A DNA stretch of 8,249 nucleotides from Paracoccaceae bacterium (GTDB taxonomy: Bacteria > Pseudomonadota > Alphaproteobacteria > Rhodobacterales > Rhodobacteraceae), in the NCBI GenBank assembly GCA_009920225.1, contig RGAJ01000064.1, positions 1 through 8,249 of the forward strand. The letters are read 5' to 3'. The notes beneath the pieces are model-generated. The model was given only the letters and a program-made list of their open reading frames with translations, did no database searches and was not told the DNA's origin. Shown here piece by piece: positions 1 through 7,037 of the stretch. Within the stretch, counting starts at the first letter, position 1; each line of letters opens with the position of its first letter. The position numbers and the translations under genes were made by a program.

Positions 1-6
1 GCATTG

Positions 7-897
7 ATGATCAGAACCCTGATTGTTTTTATCATGTCTTTGTGTTTGGCCCAGTCCCTTTGGGCCAGATGCGAAGGATATGTTCCCCAAGAAAAGCCCC
101 AAAATGCGTCGCGTGACATCGTCGGCGCAGATTTGGATACGATTTTGGAACGGGGTTATATCGAATTTGCCGCGTACGAAGATTTTGCACCTTGGTCGTT
201 TGAACAAAACGGCAAACCCGTCGGTATTGATGTGGATCTTGCGCATTTGATTGCTGCTGATCTTGGGGTTGAGGCAAAAATCCGCCTTGTCGCTGCGGGG
301 GAAACGTTGGATGCGGATCTGCGGAATTGGGTGTGGAAAGGCCCAGTTGTCGGCGGACGCGTTGCCAATGTCATGATGCATGTTCCTTATGACAGCGAAT
401 TCGCCTGTCGTGTCGAACAGGTTATTTTTACGGGTATCTATCACGTCGAATCCATTGCCATTGCCTATGACAAGGCATCGTATCCCGACGAAAAACCCGT
501 ACCTGCCTATTTTCGATTTGATACCGTGGGTGTTGAAAACGATTCGATTGCCGATTTTTACATCACGCAATTGATCGGATCGCAGGCTGCGGCAAATATT
601 CGGCGGTATCCATCCACCGCGCTTGCGATGGATGCGTTGTCCAAGGGCGACGTTATGGCGGTGATGGGTCCAACCGCGCAATTGGAATATGGGCTAACGG
701 ACAGTGCGGATGTGCATCAACCGCCTCTTCCTGCCTTTTCTGTGGGGAAATGGACCGTTGGGGTGGGGATCCACTTTGCCTACAAACCTTTGGGCTATGC
801 GGTTGACGATATCATTTTTGCGGCGCTTAATGATGGCAGACTGCAAACGATTTTTTCGAATTACGGCGTGACCTTGTCACCGCCAGAACTTAGGTGA
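7..897 (+). CDS. Secreted family-3 solute-binding protein, divergent (possibly quinoprotein-associated, XoxJ/MxaJ-like)
   Basis: A periplasmic binding protein of 296 residues. A signal peptide is visible: Met-Ile-Arg, a hydrophobic core, and a likely cleavage after LWA (residue 20). The mature part starts like SBP_bac_3 proteins, with FAPWSF followed by GKPVGIDVDLAHLIAADLG, and ends with the usual LNDGRLQTIFSNYGV element. Where amino-acid binders carry an acidic residue and a TxxR ligand-binding turn, this protein has GGRVANVMMHVPYD, so an amino-acid ligand is doubtful. Cys22 and Cys134 could form a disulfide. No permease or ATPase gene is adjacent. From memory, similar proteins occur beside PQQ-dependent alcohol dehydrogenases in Rhodobacterales (the XoxJ role); this is inference, and the left neighbour lies outside the window. 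ATG at 7 was preferred over TTG at 4. The frame is open to the left edge, so the start is judged from the signal peptide alone. Confidence 0.8.
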   Translation: MIRTLIVFIMSLCLAQSLWARCEGYVPQEKPQNASRDIVGADLDTILERGYIEFAAYEDFAPWSFEQNGKPVGIDVDLAHLIAADLGVEAKIRLVAAGETLDADLRNWVWKGPVVGGRVANVMMHVPYDSEFACRVEQVIFTGIYHVESIAIAYDKASYPDEKPVPAYFRFDTVGVENDSIADFYITQLIGSQAAANIRRYPSTALAMDALSKGDVMAVMGPTAQLEYGLTDSADVHQPPLPAFSVGKWTVGVGIHFAYKPLGYAVDDIIFAALNDGRLQTIFSNYGVTLSPPELR

Positions 898-970
898 CTA
901 CGCCCTTAGTCTAATGGTCAGACAAGGCATTTGTCGCTTAGCATATAAATTGAATTGGAGAATAACCTAG
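898..970 (+). promoter_or_regulatory. Spacer before coxG: short inverted repeat, AT-rich stretch and RBS
   Basis: This 73-nt gap separates the binding-protein gene from coxG. It holds a short inverted repeat (GACAA, 5-nt loop, TTGTC; 921-935), then an AT-rich stretch CATATAAATTGAAT (942-955) that could serve as a -10 region, and a Shine-Dalgarno GGAG at 957-960, 10 nt before the coxG ATG. No convincing -35 element at normal spacing was found, and the repeat lacks a T-run, so it is not a good terminator. The cox operon may start here or be read through from the left. Confidence 0.25.
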
Positions 971-1477
971 ATGAACCTATCCGAATCCAAATTCATCGCG
1001 GCAGATCGCGATACCGTTTGGCAAGCGTTGCTGTCTGCGGACATGCTAAAGGAATGCGTTCCTGGCTGCACAGAAATGGCTGGTTCACCTGCCGAAGGGT
1101 TCGAAGCAACCGTTGTGCAAAAAGTTGGCCCAGTAAAAGCCACGTTCAAAGGTGCGGTCACCCTGTCCGATATCGTCGAGGGTCAAAGCCTCATGTTATC
1201 TGGCGAAGGCAAGGGCGGGGCCGCAGGATTTGCCAAAGGCAGCGCCAATGTGACGCTGTCCGATCAAGACGGGGGCACCCTTTTGTCATACGAGGTCGAG
1301 GCCAAAGTTGGTGGCAAGCTTGCCCAACTTGGCAGCCGCATCATCGATGGCTTTGCCAAAAAGATGGCAGATCAATTTTTCGAAAACTTTCGTAGTGCCG
1401 TAGAAGGCCCATCAGACGAAGAAACCAAAGAAGACACAGCCGAGAAAAAAGGCTGGTTTAAAAAGATAATTGGATAA
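971..1477 (+). CDS. coxG: CoxG-type accessory protein of a molybdenum hydroxylase (SRPBCC fold)
   Basis: A 168-residue protein of the CoxG (carbon monoxide dehydrogenase subunit G) family, a START/SRPBCC lipid-binding fold. The N-terminus has the family pattern: an opening strand, [24 protein letters not shown], then [21 protein letters not shown] central glycine-rich [19 protein letters not shown] and a C-terminal helix ([20 protein letters not shown]) follow. After the domain comes an acidic linker (about 148-158) and a basic-aromatic tail [10 protein letters not shown] (159-168). In other bacteria CoxG is linked to membrane attachment of CO dehydrogenase and to quinone handling; the tail here would suit peripheral membrane binding (inference). 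It is the first gene of the cox operon, 23 nt before coxS. The start is supported by GGAG 10 nt upstream. CoxG homologues also accompany Mo hydroxylases that do not use CO, so it does not fix the substrate. Confidence 0.9.
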   Translation: MNLSESKFIAADRDTVWQALLSADMLKECVPGCTEMAGSPAEGFEATVVQKVGPVKATFKGAVTLSDIVEGQSLMLSGEGKGGAAGFAKGSANVTLSDQDGGTLLSYEVEAKVGGKLAQLGSRIIDGFAKKMADQFFENFRSAVEGPSDEETKEDTAEKKGWFKKIIG

Positions 1478-1500
1478 ACCTAAAAAATAGGGAGGAAGAC

Positions 1501-1986
1501 ATGACGAAAATTTCAATGACGGTAAACGGCAAGTCCGTTTCGGGGGAGGTCGAGGGGCGCACGCTTCTTGTTGATTTCCTGCGAAAAGATTTGCGTTTGA
1601 CGGGGACGCACGTTGGTTGTGACACAAGCCAATGTGGTGCCTGTACTGTGCATGTTGACGGTGTTGCCGTGAAATCATGTACGATGTTGGCAGCCGAAGC
1701 AGATGGCGCAACAGTCGCCACGATCGAGGGCCAAGCGGCACCAGACGGAACGCTCAACACGATCCAAGCGGCATTCCAAGAACATCATGGTTTGCAATGT
1801 GGGTTCTGCACACCCGGCATGGTTATGGCGGCAGCGGATTTGTTGAAGAACAATCCAAAACCAACCGAAGCCGAAGTACGTCACCACCTGGAAGGTAATA
1901 TTTGCCGCTGCACAGGGTATCATAACATTGTCAAAGCGATCATGGCCGCATCTGGACAAGATGTCAGCCAACTGGCCGCTGAATAA
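1501..1986 (+). CDS. coxS: Small [2Fe-2S] subunit of CO dehydrogenase-family molybdenum hydroxylase (form II)
   Basis: The iron-sulfur subunit, 161 residues, a usual length for CoxS. An N-terminal plant-ferredoxin-type domain binds the distal [2Fe-2S] cluster through Cys40, Cys45, Cys48 and Cys60 ([10 protein letters not shown] ... SC). A C-terminal four-helix [2Fe-2S]-binding domain holds the proximal cluster through Cys100, Cys103, Cys135 and Cys137 (QCGFCTPGM ... CRCTGY). All eight ligands are present. The subunit carries electrons from the Mo site of CoxL to the FAD of CoxM in the cytoplasm. The start is set by a strong Shine-Dalgarno GGGAGGA at 1490-1496. The gene lies 23 nt after coxG and 21 nt before coxL, in one transcription unit. 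On its own the sequence cannot separate CoxS from other XDH-family small subunits; the neighbours decide the name. Confidence 0.95.
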   Translation: MTKISMTVNGKSVSGEVEGRTLLVDFLRKDLRLTGTHVGCDTSQCGACTVHVDGVAVKSCTMLAAEADGATVATIEGQAAPDGTLNTIQAAFQEHHGLQCGFCTPGMVMAAADLLKNNPKPTEAEVRHHLEGNICRCTGYHNIVKAIMAASGQDVSQLAAE

Positions 1987-2007
1987 TCATAAAAGGGAGG
2001 ATTAACC

Positions 2008-4374
2008 ATGCCCAAAGATAGTGGCATCGGCGCAAGTTCAAAGCGTCGTGAAGACATCCGTTTCCTAACTGGGACAGGTCAGTATTCGGATGACATCAAC
2101 ATTCATGGTCAAGCACATGTGTATTTCCTGCGTTCCGACGTAGCGCATGGCAGGATCAATAAAATCGACACTGCCGCCGCATCTGCGATGCCTGGCGTCG
2201 TTCGTATTTTCACGGGCGCTGATTTCGAAGGTATCGGCGGTCTGCCCTGCGGTTGGCAAGTCACCGACCGCTTTGGCGCGGTGATGAAAGAACCGGCACA
2301 CCCCGTTTTGGCCCAAGGCAAAGTGCGTCACGTCGGCGATCCGATTTGCGCGATTGTTGCAGATACGTTGGAACAAGCCAAAGACGCCGCAGAAGCGATT
2401 GAGCTGGACATCGCGGAATTGCCCGCAGTCGTAAATATGAAAGACGCGCTAAAGCCTACATCGGCCAAAGTGCATGACGATCTGTCTGACAACCTGTGTT
2501 ATGACTGGGGTTTTGTCGAAGATAACCGTGATGCGGTGGATCAAGCGATCAAAAACGCCGCACATGTGACCACCTTGGAATTGGTGAACAACCGTCTGGT
2601 TGCCAACCCGATGGAACCACGCGTTGCCGTTGGTGATTACAACCGTGCCAATGATGAAAGCACTTTGTATACGACATCGCAAAACCCACACGTCATTCGT
2701 TTGTTGATGGGGGCGTTTGTTTTGGGCATCCCAGAACACAAGCTGCGTGTTGTGGCACCTGATGTGGGTGGTGGTTTTGGAACCAAAATTTTCCACTATG
2801 CAGAAGAAGCATTCTGTACCTTTGCGGCGCGCCAACTCAATCGTGCGGTTAAATGGACGTCATCACGCTCTGAAGCGTTCATGTCCGACGCACACGGTCG
2901 TGACCACGTAACCAAAATCGAATTGGCATTGGATGCGGACAATAACTTTACCGCGGTCCGTACAGAAACCTATGCAAACATGGGCGCCTATCTGTCCACA
3001 TTTGCGCCATCTGTTCCAACATGGTTGCACGGCACATTGATGGCGGGGACCTATAAAACGCCGCTGATCTATGTGAACGTCAAGGCTGTGTTCACAAACA
3101 CCGTTCCAGTTGATGCGTATCGTGGCGCGGGCCGCCCCGAAGCGACCTATCAGCTTGAGCGCGTGATTGACAAAGCCGCGCGTGAATTGGGCGTTGATCC
3201 AATCGCATTGCGTCGTCAGAACTTTATCACCCAGTTCCCATATGCAACCCCAGTTGCGGTTGAATATGACACGGGCGATTACGAAGCGACGATGGCCAAG
3301 CTAGAAGAGATCGCAGATCTGTCAGGGTTCGAAGCCCGTCGCAAAGCATCAGAGGCCAAAGGCAAACTGCGTGGTTTGGGTGTGAACTGTTACATCGAAG
3401 CTTGTGGTATCGCCCCATCGAACCTTGTGGGTCAGTTGGGCGCACGTGCGGGCCTATATGACGCCGCAACAGTTCGTGTGAACGCAACAGGCTCGATCAG
3501 CGTGATGGTCGGTGCGCATAGCCACGGTCAAGGCCATGAAACGGCATTCCCCCAAGTCGTGGCGGAAATGTTGGGTATCGATGAAAACATGATCGATATC
3601 GTTCATGGGGATAGCTCTAAAATTCCGTTCGGTATGGGCACCTATGGGTCCCGTTCGATTGCGGTTTGTGGATCTGCCATGGTGCGCGCCACAGAAAAAA
3701 TCATCAACAAAGCGAAAAAGATTGCATCGCATTTGTTAGAAGCATCTGAGGCCGACATCGAATTAAAGGGCGGTCACTTTAGCGTCAAAGGCACAGACAA
3801 ATCCTGTGCTTGGGGTGATGTGACTTTGGCGGCCTATGTGCCACATAACTATCCGCTCGAAGATATCGAACCCGGTTTGGAAGAAACAGCGTTCTATGAT
3901 CCATCGAACTTTACCTATCCATCTGGTGCCTATGCTTGTGAGGTCGAAATTGATCCAGACACAGGCAAGGTGACTGTCGAACGCTTTAGCGCGGCAGATG
4001 ACTTTGGTAACGTCATCAACCCGATGATCGTAACAGGTCAGGTTCACGGTGGTATTGGCCAAGGTATCGGCCAAGCGTTGTTGGAAAACTGTGCATATGA
4101 CGAAAACGGTCAGCTGTTATCGGCATCTTATATGGATTACGCAATGCCACGCGCGTCTGATGTTCCATTCTATACCGTGGACCATTCGTGCCAAACACCG
4201 TGTACGCATAACCCATTGGGCGTAAAAGGCTGCGGTGAAGCGGGCGCAATCGGGTCACCACCCGCCGTTGTGAACGCTGTTGTTGATGCGCTTCAATCTG
4301 GTGGCTTTAAACACGTCACTCATATCGATATGCCCGTTTCGCCATCGCGCGTCTGGGCGGCGATGAACGGTTAA
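2008..4374 (+). CDS. coxL: Large molybdopterin-binding catalytic subunit, form II CO dehydrogenase-like
   Basis: The catalytic subunit, 788 residues, full length for the family. It starts with a typical [18 protein letters not shown] stretch leading into the a/b hammerhead domain (about 20-130). The molybdenum cytosine dinucleotide domain follows, with GGGFGTK (254-260), GQGHE (507-511) and the catalytic-glutamate motif [12 protein letters not shown] (Glu744). The active-site loop is AYRGAGR (370-376). Proven CO dehydrogenases (form I) have AYRCSFR, whose Cys binds the Mo-S-Cu centre; here that position is Gly373. AYRGAGR and the S-L-M gene order both define form II, whose physiological substrate is unsettled; roseobacters carrying only form II have not been found to oxidise CO. 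The expected reaction is hydroxylation of an unknown substrate at Mo. A GGGAGG at 1995-2000 supports the start. A 14-nt gap separates it from coxM. Confidence 0.95.
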   Translation: MPKDSGIGASSKRREDIRFLTGTGQYSDDINIHGQAHVYFLRSDVAHGRINKIDTAAASAMPGVVRIFTGADFEGIGGLPCGWQVTDRFGAVMKEPAHPVLAQGKVRHVGDPICAIVADTLEQAKDAAEAIELDIAELPAVVNMKDALKPTSAKVHDDLSDNLCYDWGFVEDNRDAVDQAIKNAAHVTTLELVNNRLVANPMEPRVAVGDYNRANDESTLYTTSQNPHVIRLLMGAFVLGIPEHKLRVVAPDVGGGFGTKIFHYAEEAFCTFAARQLNRAVKWTSSRSEAFMSDAHGRDHVTKIELALDADNNFTAVRTETYANMGAYLSTFAPSVPTWLHGTLMAGTYKTPLIYVNVKAVFTNTVPVDAYRGAGRPEATYQLERVIDKAARELGVDPIALRRQNFITQFPYATPVAVEYDTGDYEATMAKLEEIADLSGFEARRKASEAKGKLRGLGVNCYIEACGIAPSNLVGQLGARAGLYDAATVRVNATGSISVMVGAHSHGQGHETAFPQVVAEMLGIDENMIDIVHGDSSKIPFGMGTYGSRSIAVCGSAMVRATEKIINKAKKIASHLLEASEADIELKGGHFSVKGTDKSCAWGDVTLAAYVPHNYPLEDIEPGLEETAFYDPSNFTYPSGAYACEVEIDPDTGKVTVERFSAADDFGNVINPMIVTGQVHGGIGQGIGQALLENCAYDENGQLLSASYMDYAMPRASDVPFYTVDHSCQTPCTHNPLGVKGCGEAGAIGSPPAVVNAVVDALQSGGFKHVTHIDMPVSPSRVWAAMNG

Positions 4375-4388
4375 TCGGAGGAAAGAAA

Positions 4389-5177
4389 ATGTATGACTTT
4401 GAATTTGTAAAGCCTTCGACAGTGGCAGATGCGGTTGCAGCGCTTGCATCCGACGAAGCCCAAGCCTTGGGGGGTGGTCAAACCTTGATCCCAACCCTGA
4501 AACAGCGTTTGGCCAGCCCATCCAAGTTGGTCAGCCTGATAGGGATCGCCGAGATGAAAGGCGTGTGCAAAAACGACGATGGCAGCTTGTCCATCGGCGG
4601 TGCAACAAACCACGCAACTGTGGCATCCGAAGCTGCGGCAACCTATCCCGCGTTGGCGGCTTTGGCGGCCAACATCGGTGATCCTGCGGTACGCAACCGC
4701 GGAACCATCGGTGGGTCAGTGGCAAACAACGATCCTGCTGCATGCTATCCGTCGGCGGTATTGGCTTCTGGCGCGACTGTTATCACCAACAAACGTGAAA
4801 TCGCGGCTGATGACTATTTCCAAGGCATGTTCACAACGGCCTTGGAAGAAGGCGAGATCATAACGTCCGTGCGCTTTCCTGTTCCACAAGCTGCGAATTA
4901 TCAGAAGTTCGAACAACCTGCATCGCGCTTTGCGATGGTTGGCGTGTTCGTGGCCAAGTTCGCCGATGGTGTTCGCGTTGCGGTGACAGGCGCATCCGAG
5001 GAAGGCGTACATCGCTGGACTGAGGCTGAGGCCGCGCTGTCCGCGAACTTTTCGCCTGATGCGATTGACGGGCTAAGCGTTTCTGCCGACGGGATGATCA
5101 ATGACCTGCATGGCACGGGTGCGTATCGCGCGCATCTGGTCAAGGTTATGACCAAACGCGCCGTCGCCGCGTGTTGA
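4389..5177 (+). CDS. coxM: Medium FAD-binding subunit of CO dehydrogenase-family molybdenum hydroxylase (form II)
   Basis: The flavoprotein subunit, 262 residues, somewhat shorter than form I CoxM (around 288). It opens with YDFEFVKPSTVADAV, typical of the family. Two flavin-binding motifs are seen: ALGGGQTLIP (26-35), matching the AGGHSLLP pyrophosphate-binding loop, and TIGGS (106-110) within TIGGSVANNDPAACYP. A CO dehydrogenase flavoprotein C-terminal domain follows from about residue 160. It takes electrons from CoxS and passes them to an acceptor, probably quinone. The start is supported by GGAGG at 4377-4381. It is the last gene of the operon: a strong terminator follows after 15 nt. 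No coxD, coxE or coxF maturation gene follows, so Mo-centre maturation factors, if used, must lie elsewhere. Confidence 0.94.
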   Translation: MYDFEFVKPSTVADAVAALASDEAQALGGGQTLIPTLKQRLASPSKLVSLIGIAEMKGVCKNDDGSLSIGGATNHATVASEAAATYPALAALAANIGDPAVRNRGTIGGSVANNDPAACYPSAVLASGATVITNKREIAADDYFQGMFTTALEEGEIITSVRFPVPQAANYQKFEQPASRFAMVGVFVAKFADGVRVAVTGASEEGVHRWTEAEAALSANFSPDAIDGLSVSADGMINDLHGTGAYRAHLVKVMTKRAVAAC

Positions 5178-5192
5178 TCTGATAGACTGACG

Positions 5193-5225
5193 AAAGCCCC
5201 GCGCAAGCGGGGCTTTTTTCATTTT
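5193..5225 (+). terminator. Intrinsic terminator of the cox operon
   Basis: A perfect 10-bp hairpin: AAAGCCCCGC (5193-5202), GNRA-type loop GCAA (5203-5206), GCGGGGCTTT (5207-5216). The T-run 5214-5219 overlaps the stem end, and a second T-run follows at 5222-5226. It lies 15 nt after the coxM stop and ends the coxGSLM unit cleanly. Confidence 0.93.
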
Positions 5226-5241
5226 TAGCGATGTCGTTTGG

Positions 5242-5263
5242 GCAAAATAGATCCTATTTTTGC
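5242..5263. repeat. Inverted repeat upstream of the phosphoethanolamine transferase gene, possible operator
   Basis: The arms GCAAAATAG (5242-5250) and CTATTTTTGC (5254-5263) flank a 3-nt centre ATC. The inner 7 bp (AAAATAG/CTATTTT) pair perfectly, and the outer GC/GC pairs join after one bulged T. No T-run follows, so it is not a terminator. Its place about 75-95 nt before the next gene suits a regulator-binding site, but no regulator family is recognised from it. Confidence 0.35.
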
Positions 5264-5280
5264 AAGGGTTTCGAATTCGC

Positions 5281-5338
5281 TTGTTTTGTCTGCGGATTTT
5301 GGACTTTATGCAGGGCAAATTAACAAATCCAAAGTCTC
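5281..5338 (+). promoter_or_regulatory. Possible weak promoter and leader hairpin directly before the start codon
   Basis: TTGTTT (5281-5286) and CTTTAT (5304-5309) are 17 nt apart and form a weak sigma70-like pair. The stretch GGATTTTGGA (5294-5303) can pair with TCCAAAGTCT (5328-5337): 10 bp including two G-U pairs, with a 24-nt loop, ending 1 nt before the ATG at 5339. The two readings compete: with that promoter the left arm would lie mostly upstream of the transcript start, so the hairpin requires an earlier promoter. No Shine-Dalgarno precedes the ATG at normal distance. Confidence 0.2.
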
Positions 5339-6931
5339 ATGCGCCGACAGTATTCCCTTATCACTGTGATCTTGTTGTTTTCCGCCTATCATATGATGGC
5401 GGTGCAAGGGCCGTTGATGGATCATGTTCTTAGGTCGATCAACAGTCAGACGGTGGATGGTATCGTTGTCATTTTCACGGTCGCCTTAATCCAATTGTGC
5501 CTATTCGCAGCGCTGTTGGGGGTGTTGTCGATTATATCCATATGGCTGATGCGCGTTGTTGCGGGCGTCTTGATGATTGTGGATGTGGTTGCGTTTTATT
5601 TTATGAACGCGTTTGGCATTTTGCTTAATCAGGAAATGATTGCCAATATTCTGAACACAGACACAGGCGAAGTTGGTGGCTTGATCGATTGGAGGATCTT
5701 TGCATGGGGTTTCGGATTGGGTGTGGTGCCAGCGCTGTTGATGTTGTTTGTTCCGATCAAGGCGCATCGATATTGGACCCGCTTTATCCTCGCACCCGTT
5801 GCGGTTGCCTGCATCGCGGGTGCCCTGATGGCATGGCCGAAAACCAATCATTGGATACAGAAAAATGAATTGGATCTGGGTTCGCGGATTTTGCCATGGT
5901 CATATATTGTAAATACCGTGCGCTATTTCGACCAAGACCATGCGCGGTATTTGCGGGATCAAGTGATCCTGCCCGATCCAATATCCACGCCACAGGCGGG
6001 CTTGGTTATATTGGCCATCGGTGAAAGCGCACGTGCGCAGAATTTTGCATGGTATGGATATGATCGTGACACGAACCCCTTTACACGGTCTGCAGGATTT
6101 CGTGCTCTGCCACCAAGCGATGCTTGCGCGACCGCAACCATCGGTGGAACGGCCTGTATTTTGTCGCGCAGGGGCCGCGATGAACGCAAGGGCGAACCGG
6201 AAGAACCACTTCCAAGTTATCTCAAGCGGCAGGGTGTTGCGACCTATGTGTATTCGAACAATACGGGCTTGCCGCGGATCAAATCAGACGGGTTTTATGT
6301 TGGATCGCAATTATCAGAGATTTGTGAGGGTGGGTTTTGTGCCGAGCGGTACGAAGATACCTGTGACGGCGGAATGTGTTCAAGTGCCTATCCTGATTCA
6401 ATCTTGACCTCTGGTCTGCCAGATCTGGCGAAAAGGGCAGTGACGGAACCCGTGTTTCTGTTGCTGCATTTCGCAGGAAGTCATGGGCCGAATTATTTCG
6501 AAAAATATCCGCATCGATATGCTGCGTTTGAACCGATATGCACTGACAAGATGTTGCCAAACTGCGCATTGGAAGATTTGCGGAATGTGTATGACAATAC
6601 GATTTTGTACAGCGATCGCGTATTGGCCGAAATCGTGAAAGATTTGGAACGCGTGTCAGGTTTGAATGCGTTGGTTCTGTACACATCTGATCACGGCGAA
6701 AGTTTGGGGGAAGATGGCATTTATACCCATGCCGCGCCGATAGAAGCAGCGCCAGAGTATCAGTTGAAAGTGCCGTTTTTGTTTTGGCAATCGGCTGCCC
6801 GCGATGCGGCGCCCGCGCGGTCGGATGTCGCCGCACAAGATGCGATGTTTCACACTGTGTTGGGGGCCTTTGGTTTGACCGAAGGTGGTGTATACCAGCC
6901 CGACGGGGACGTTTTTTCATCAGCTGACTGA
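5339..6931 (+). CDS. eptA: Inner-membrane phosphoethanolamine transferase, EptA/MCR family
   Basis: A 530-residue membrane enzyme that would move phosphoethanolamine from phosphatidylethanolamine to lipid A or another envelope glycan. Five membrane segments (about 6-23, 42-66, 68-89, 123-141, 152-169) form the EptA_B_N domain, which carries the NQEMIANILNTD element. A periplasmic sulfatase-fold domain follows. Key residues fit MCR-1/EptA by order and spacing: Glu229 (IGESARAQNF), nucleophile Thr267 (CATATIGGTAC), His377 and His382 (HFAGSHGP), Asp451-His452 (TSDHGES) and His464. Cys263/273 and Cys401/409 have the spacing of conserved disulfides, with four more cysteines at 329, 334, 342 and 347. 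An in-frame stop at 5321-5323 limits the start to ATG 5339; later Mets (19, 20) would cut the first membrane segment. There is no clear Shine-Dalgarno. It is a single-gene unit between two terminators. The family is secure; the acceptor (lipid A, core sugar, glucan) is not. Confidence 0.88.
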   Translation: MRRQYSLITVILLFSAYHMMAVQGPLMDHVLRSINSQTVDGIVVIFTVALIQLCLFAALLGVLSIISIWLMRVVAGVLMIVDVVAFYFMNAFGILLNQEMIANILNTDTGEVGGLIDWRIFAWGFGLGVVPALLMLFVPIKAHRYWTRFILAPVAVACIAGALMAWPKTNHWIQKNELDLGSRILPWSYIVNTVRYFDQDHARYLRDQVILPDPISTPQAGLVILAIGESARAQNFAWYGYDRDTNPFTRSAGFRALPPSDACATATIGGTACILSRRGRDERKGEPEEPLPSYLKRQGVATYVYSNNTGLPRIKSDGFYVGSQLSEICEGGFCAERYEDTCDGGMCSSAYPDSILTSGLPDLAKRAVTEPVFLLLHFAGSHGPNYFEKYPHRYAAFEPICTDKMLPNCALEDLRNVYDNTILYSDRVLAEIVKDLERVSGLNALVLYTSDHGESLGEDGIYTHAAPIEAAPEYQLKVPFLFWQSAARDAAPARSDVAAQDAMFHTVLGAFGLTEGGVYQPDGDVFSSAD

Positions 6932-6958
6932 AAAACGCCACATGATATGCGGCGTTTT
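6932..6958. terminator. Bidirectional hairpin terminator between convergent genes
   Basis: Arms AAAACGCC (6932-6939) and GGCGTTTT (6951-6958) enclose a 1x1 mismatch, then CAT/ATG pairs and a GAT loop. It starts right after the transferase stop codon (6929-6931). Reading rightward the stem ends in TTTT; reading leftward it ends in TTTTT. It therefore suits both the plus-strand transferase and the minus-strand glutathione transferase. A weaker stem, AGGGG/CCCCT (6985-6989/7000-7004), lies closer to the latter's stop. Confidence 0.75.
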
Positions 6959-7037
6959 AGTGAGTATTTTTTCAAAGATGAAAGAGGGGATCACGCTCAC
7001 CCCTTGCCGTAGCGATTGATGGGCAGACCTGCATGCG

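Noticed and set aside
921..935. The GACAA/TTGTC repeat as a terminator of the binding-protein gene.
   Set aside because: The stem is only 5 bp, AT-rich and without a following T-run.
955..1395. A 146-codon open frame overlapping coxG in another frame.
   Set aside because: Its product is rich in Arg, Trp and Cys with no domain pattern, whereas the coxG frame has clear family sequence and an RBS.
6026..6028. Ser230 in GESAR of the phosphoethanolamine transferase as a changed catalytic nucleophile.
   Set aside because: By spacing to the conserved cysteines and compared with MCR-1, the nucleophile is Thr267 in CATATIGGTAC, which is present; only Glu229 of GES is a metal ligand.
6279..6941. A 220-codon minus-strand open frame antisense to the phosphoethanolamine transferase.
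   Set aside because: It is low-complexity in character (Arg/His/Thr rich), overlaps well-conserved catalytic sequence on the other strand and has no recognisable motif; a shadow frame.
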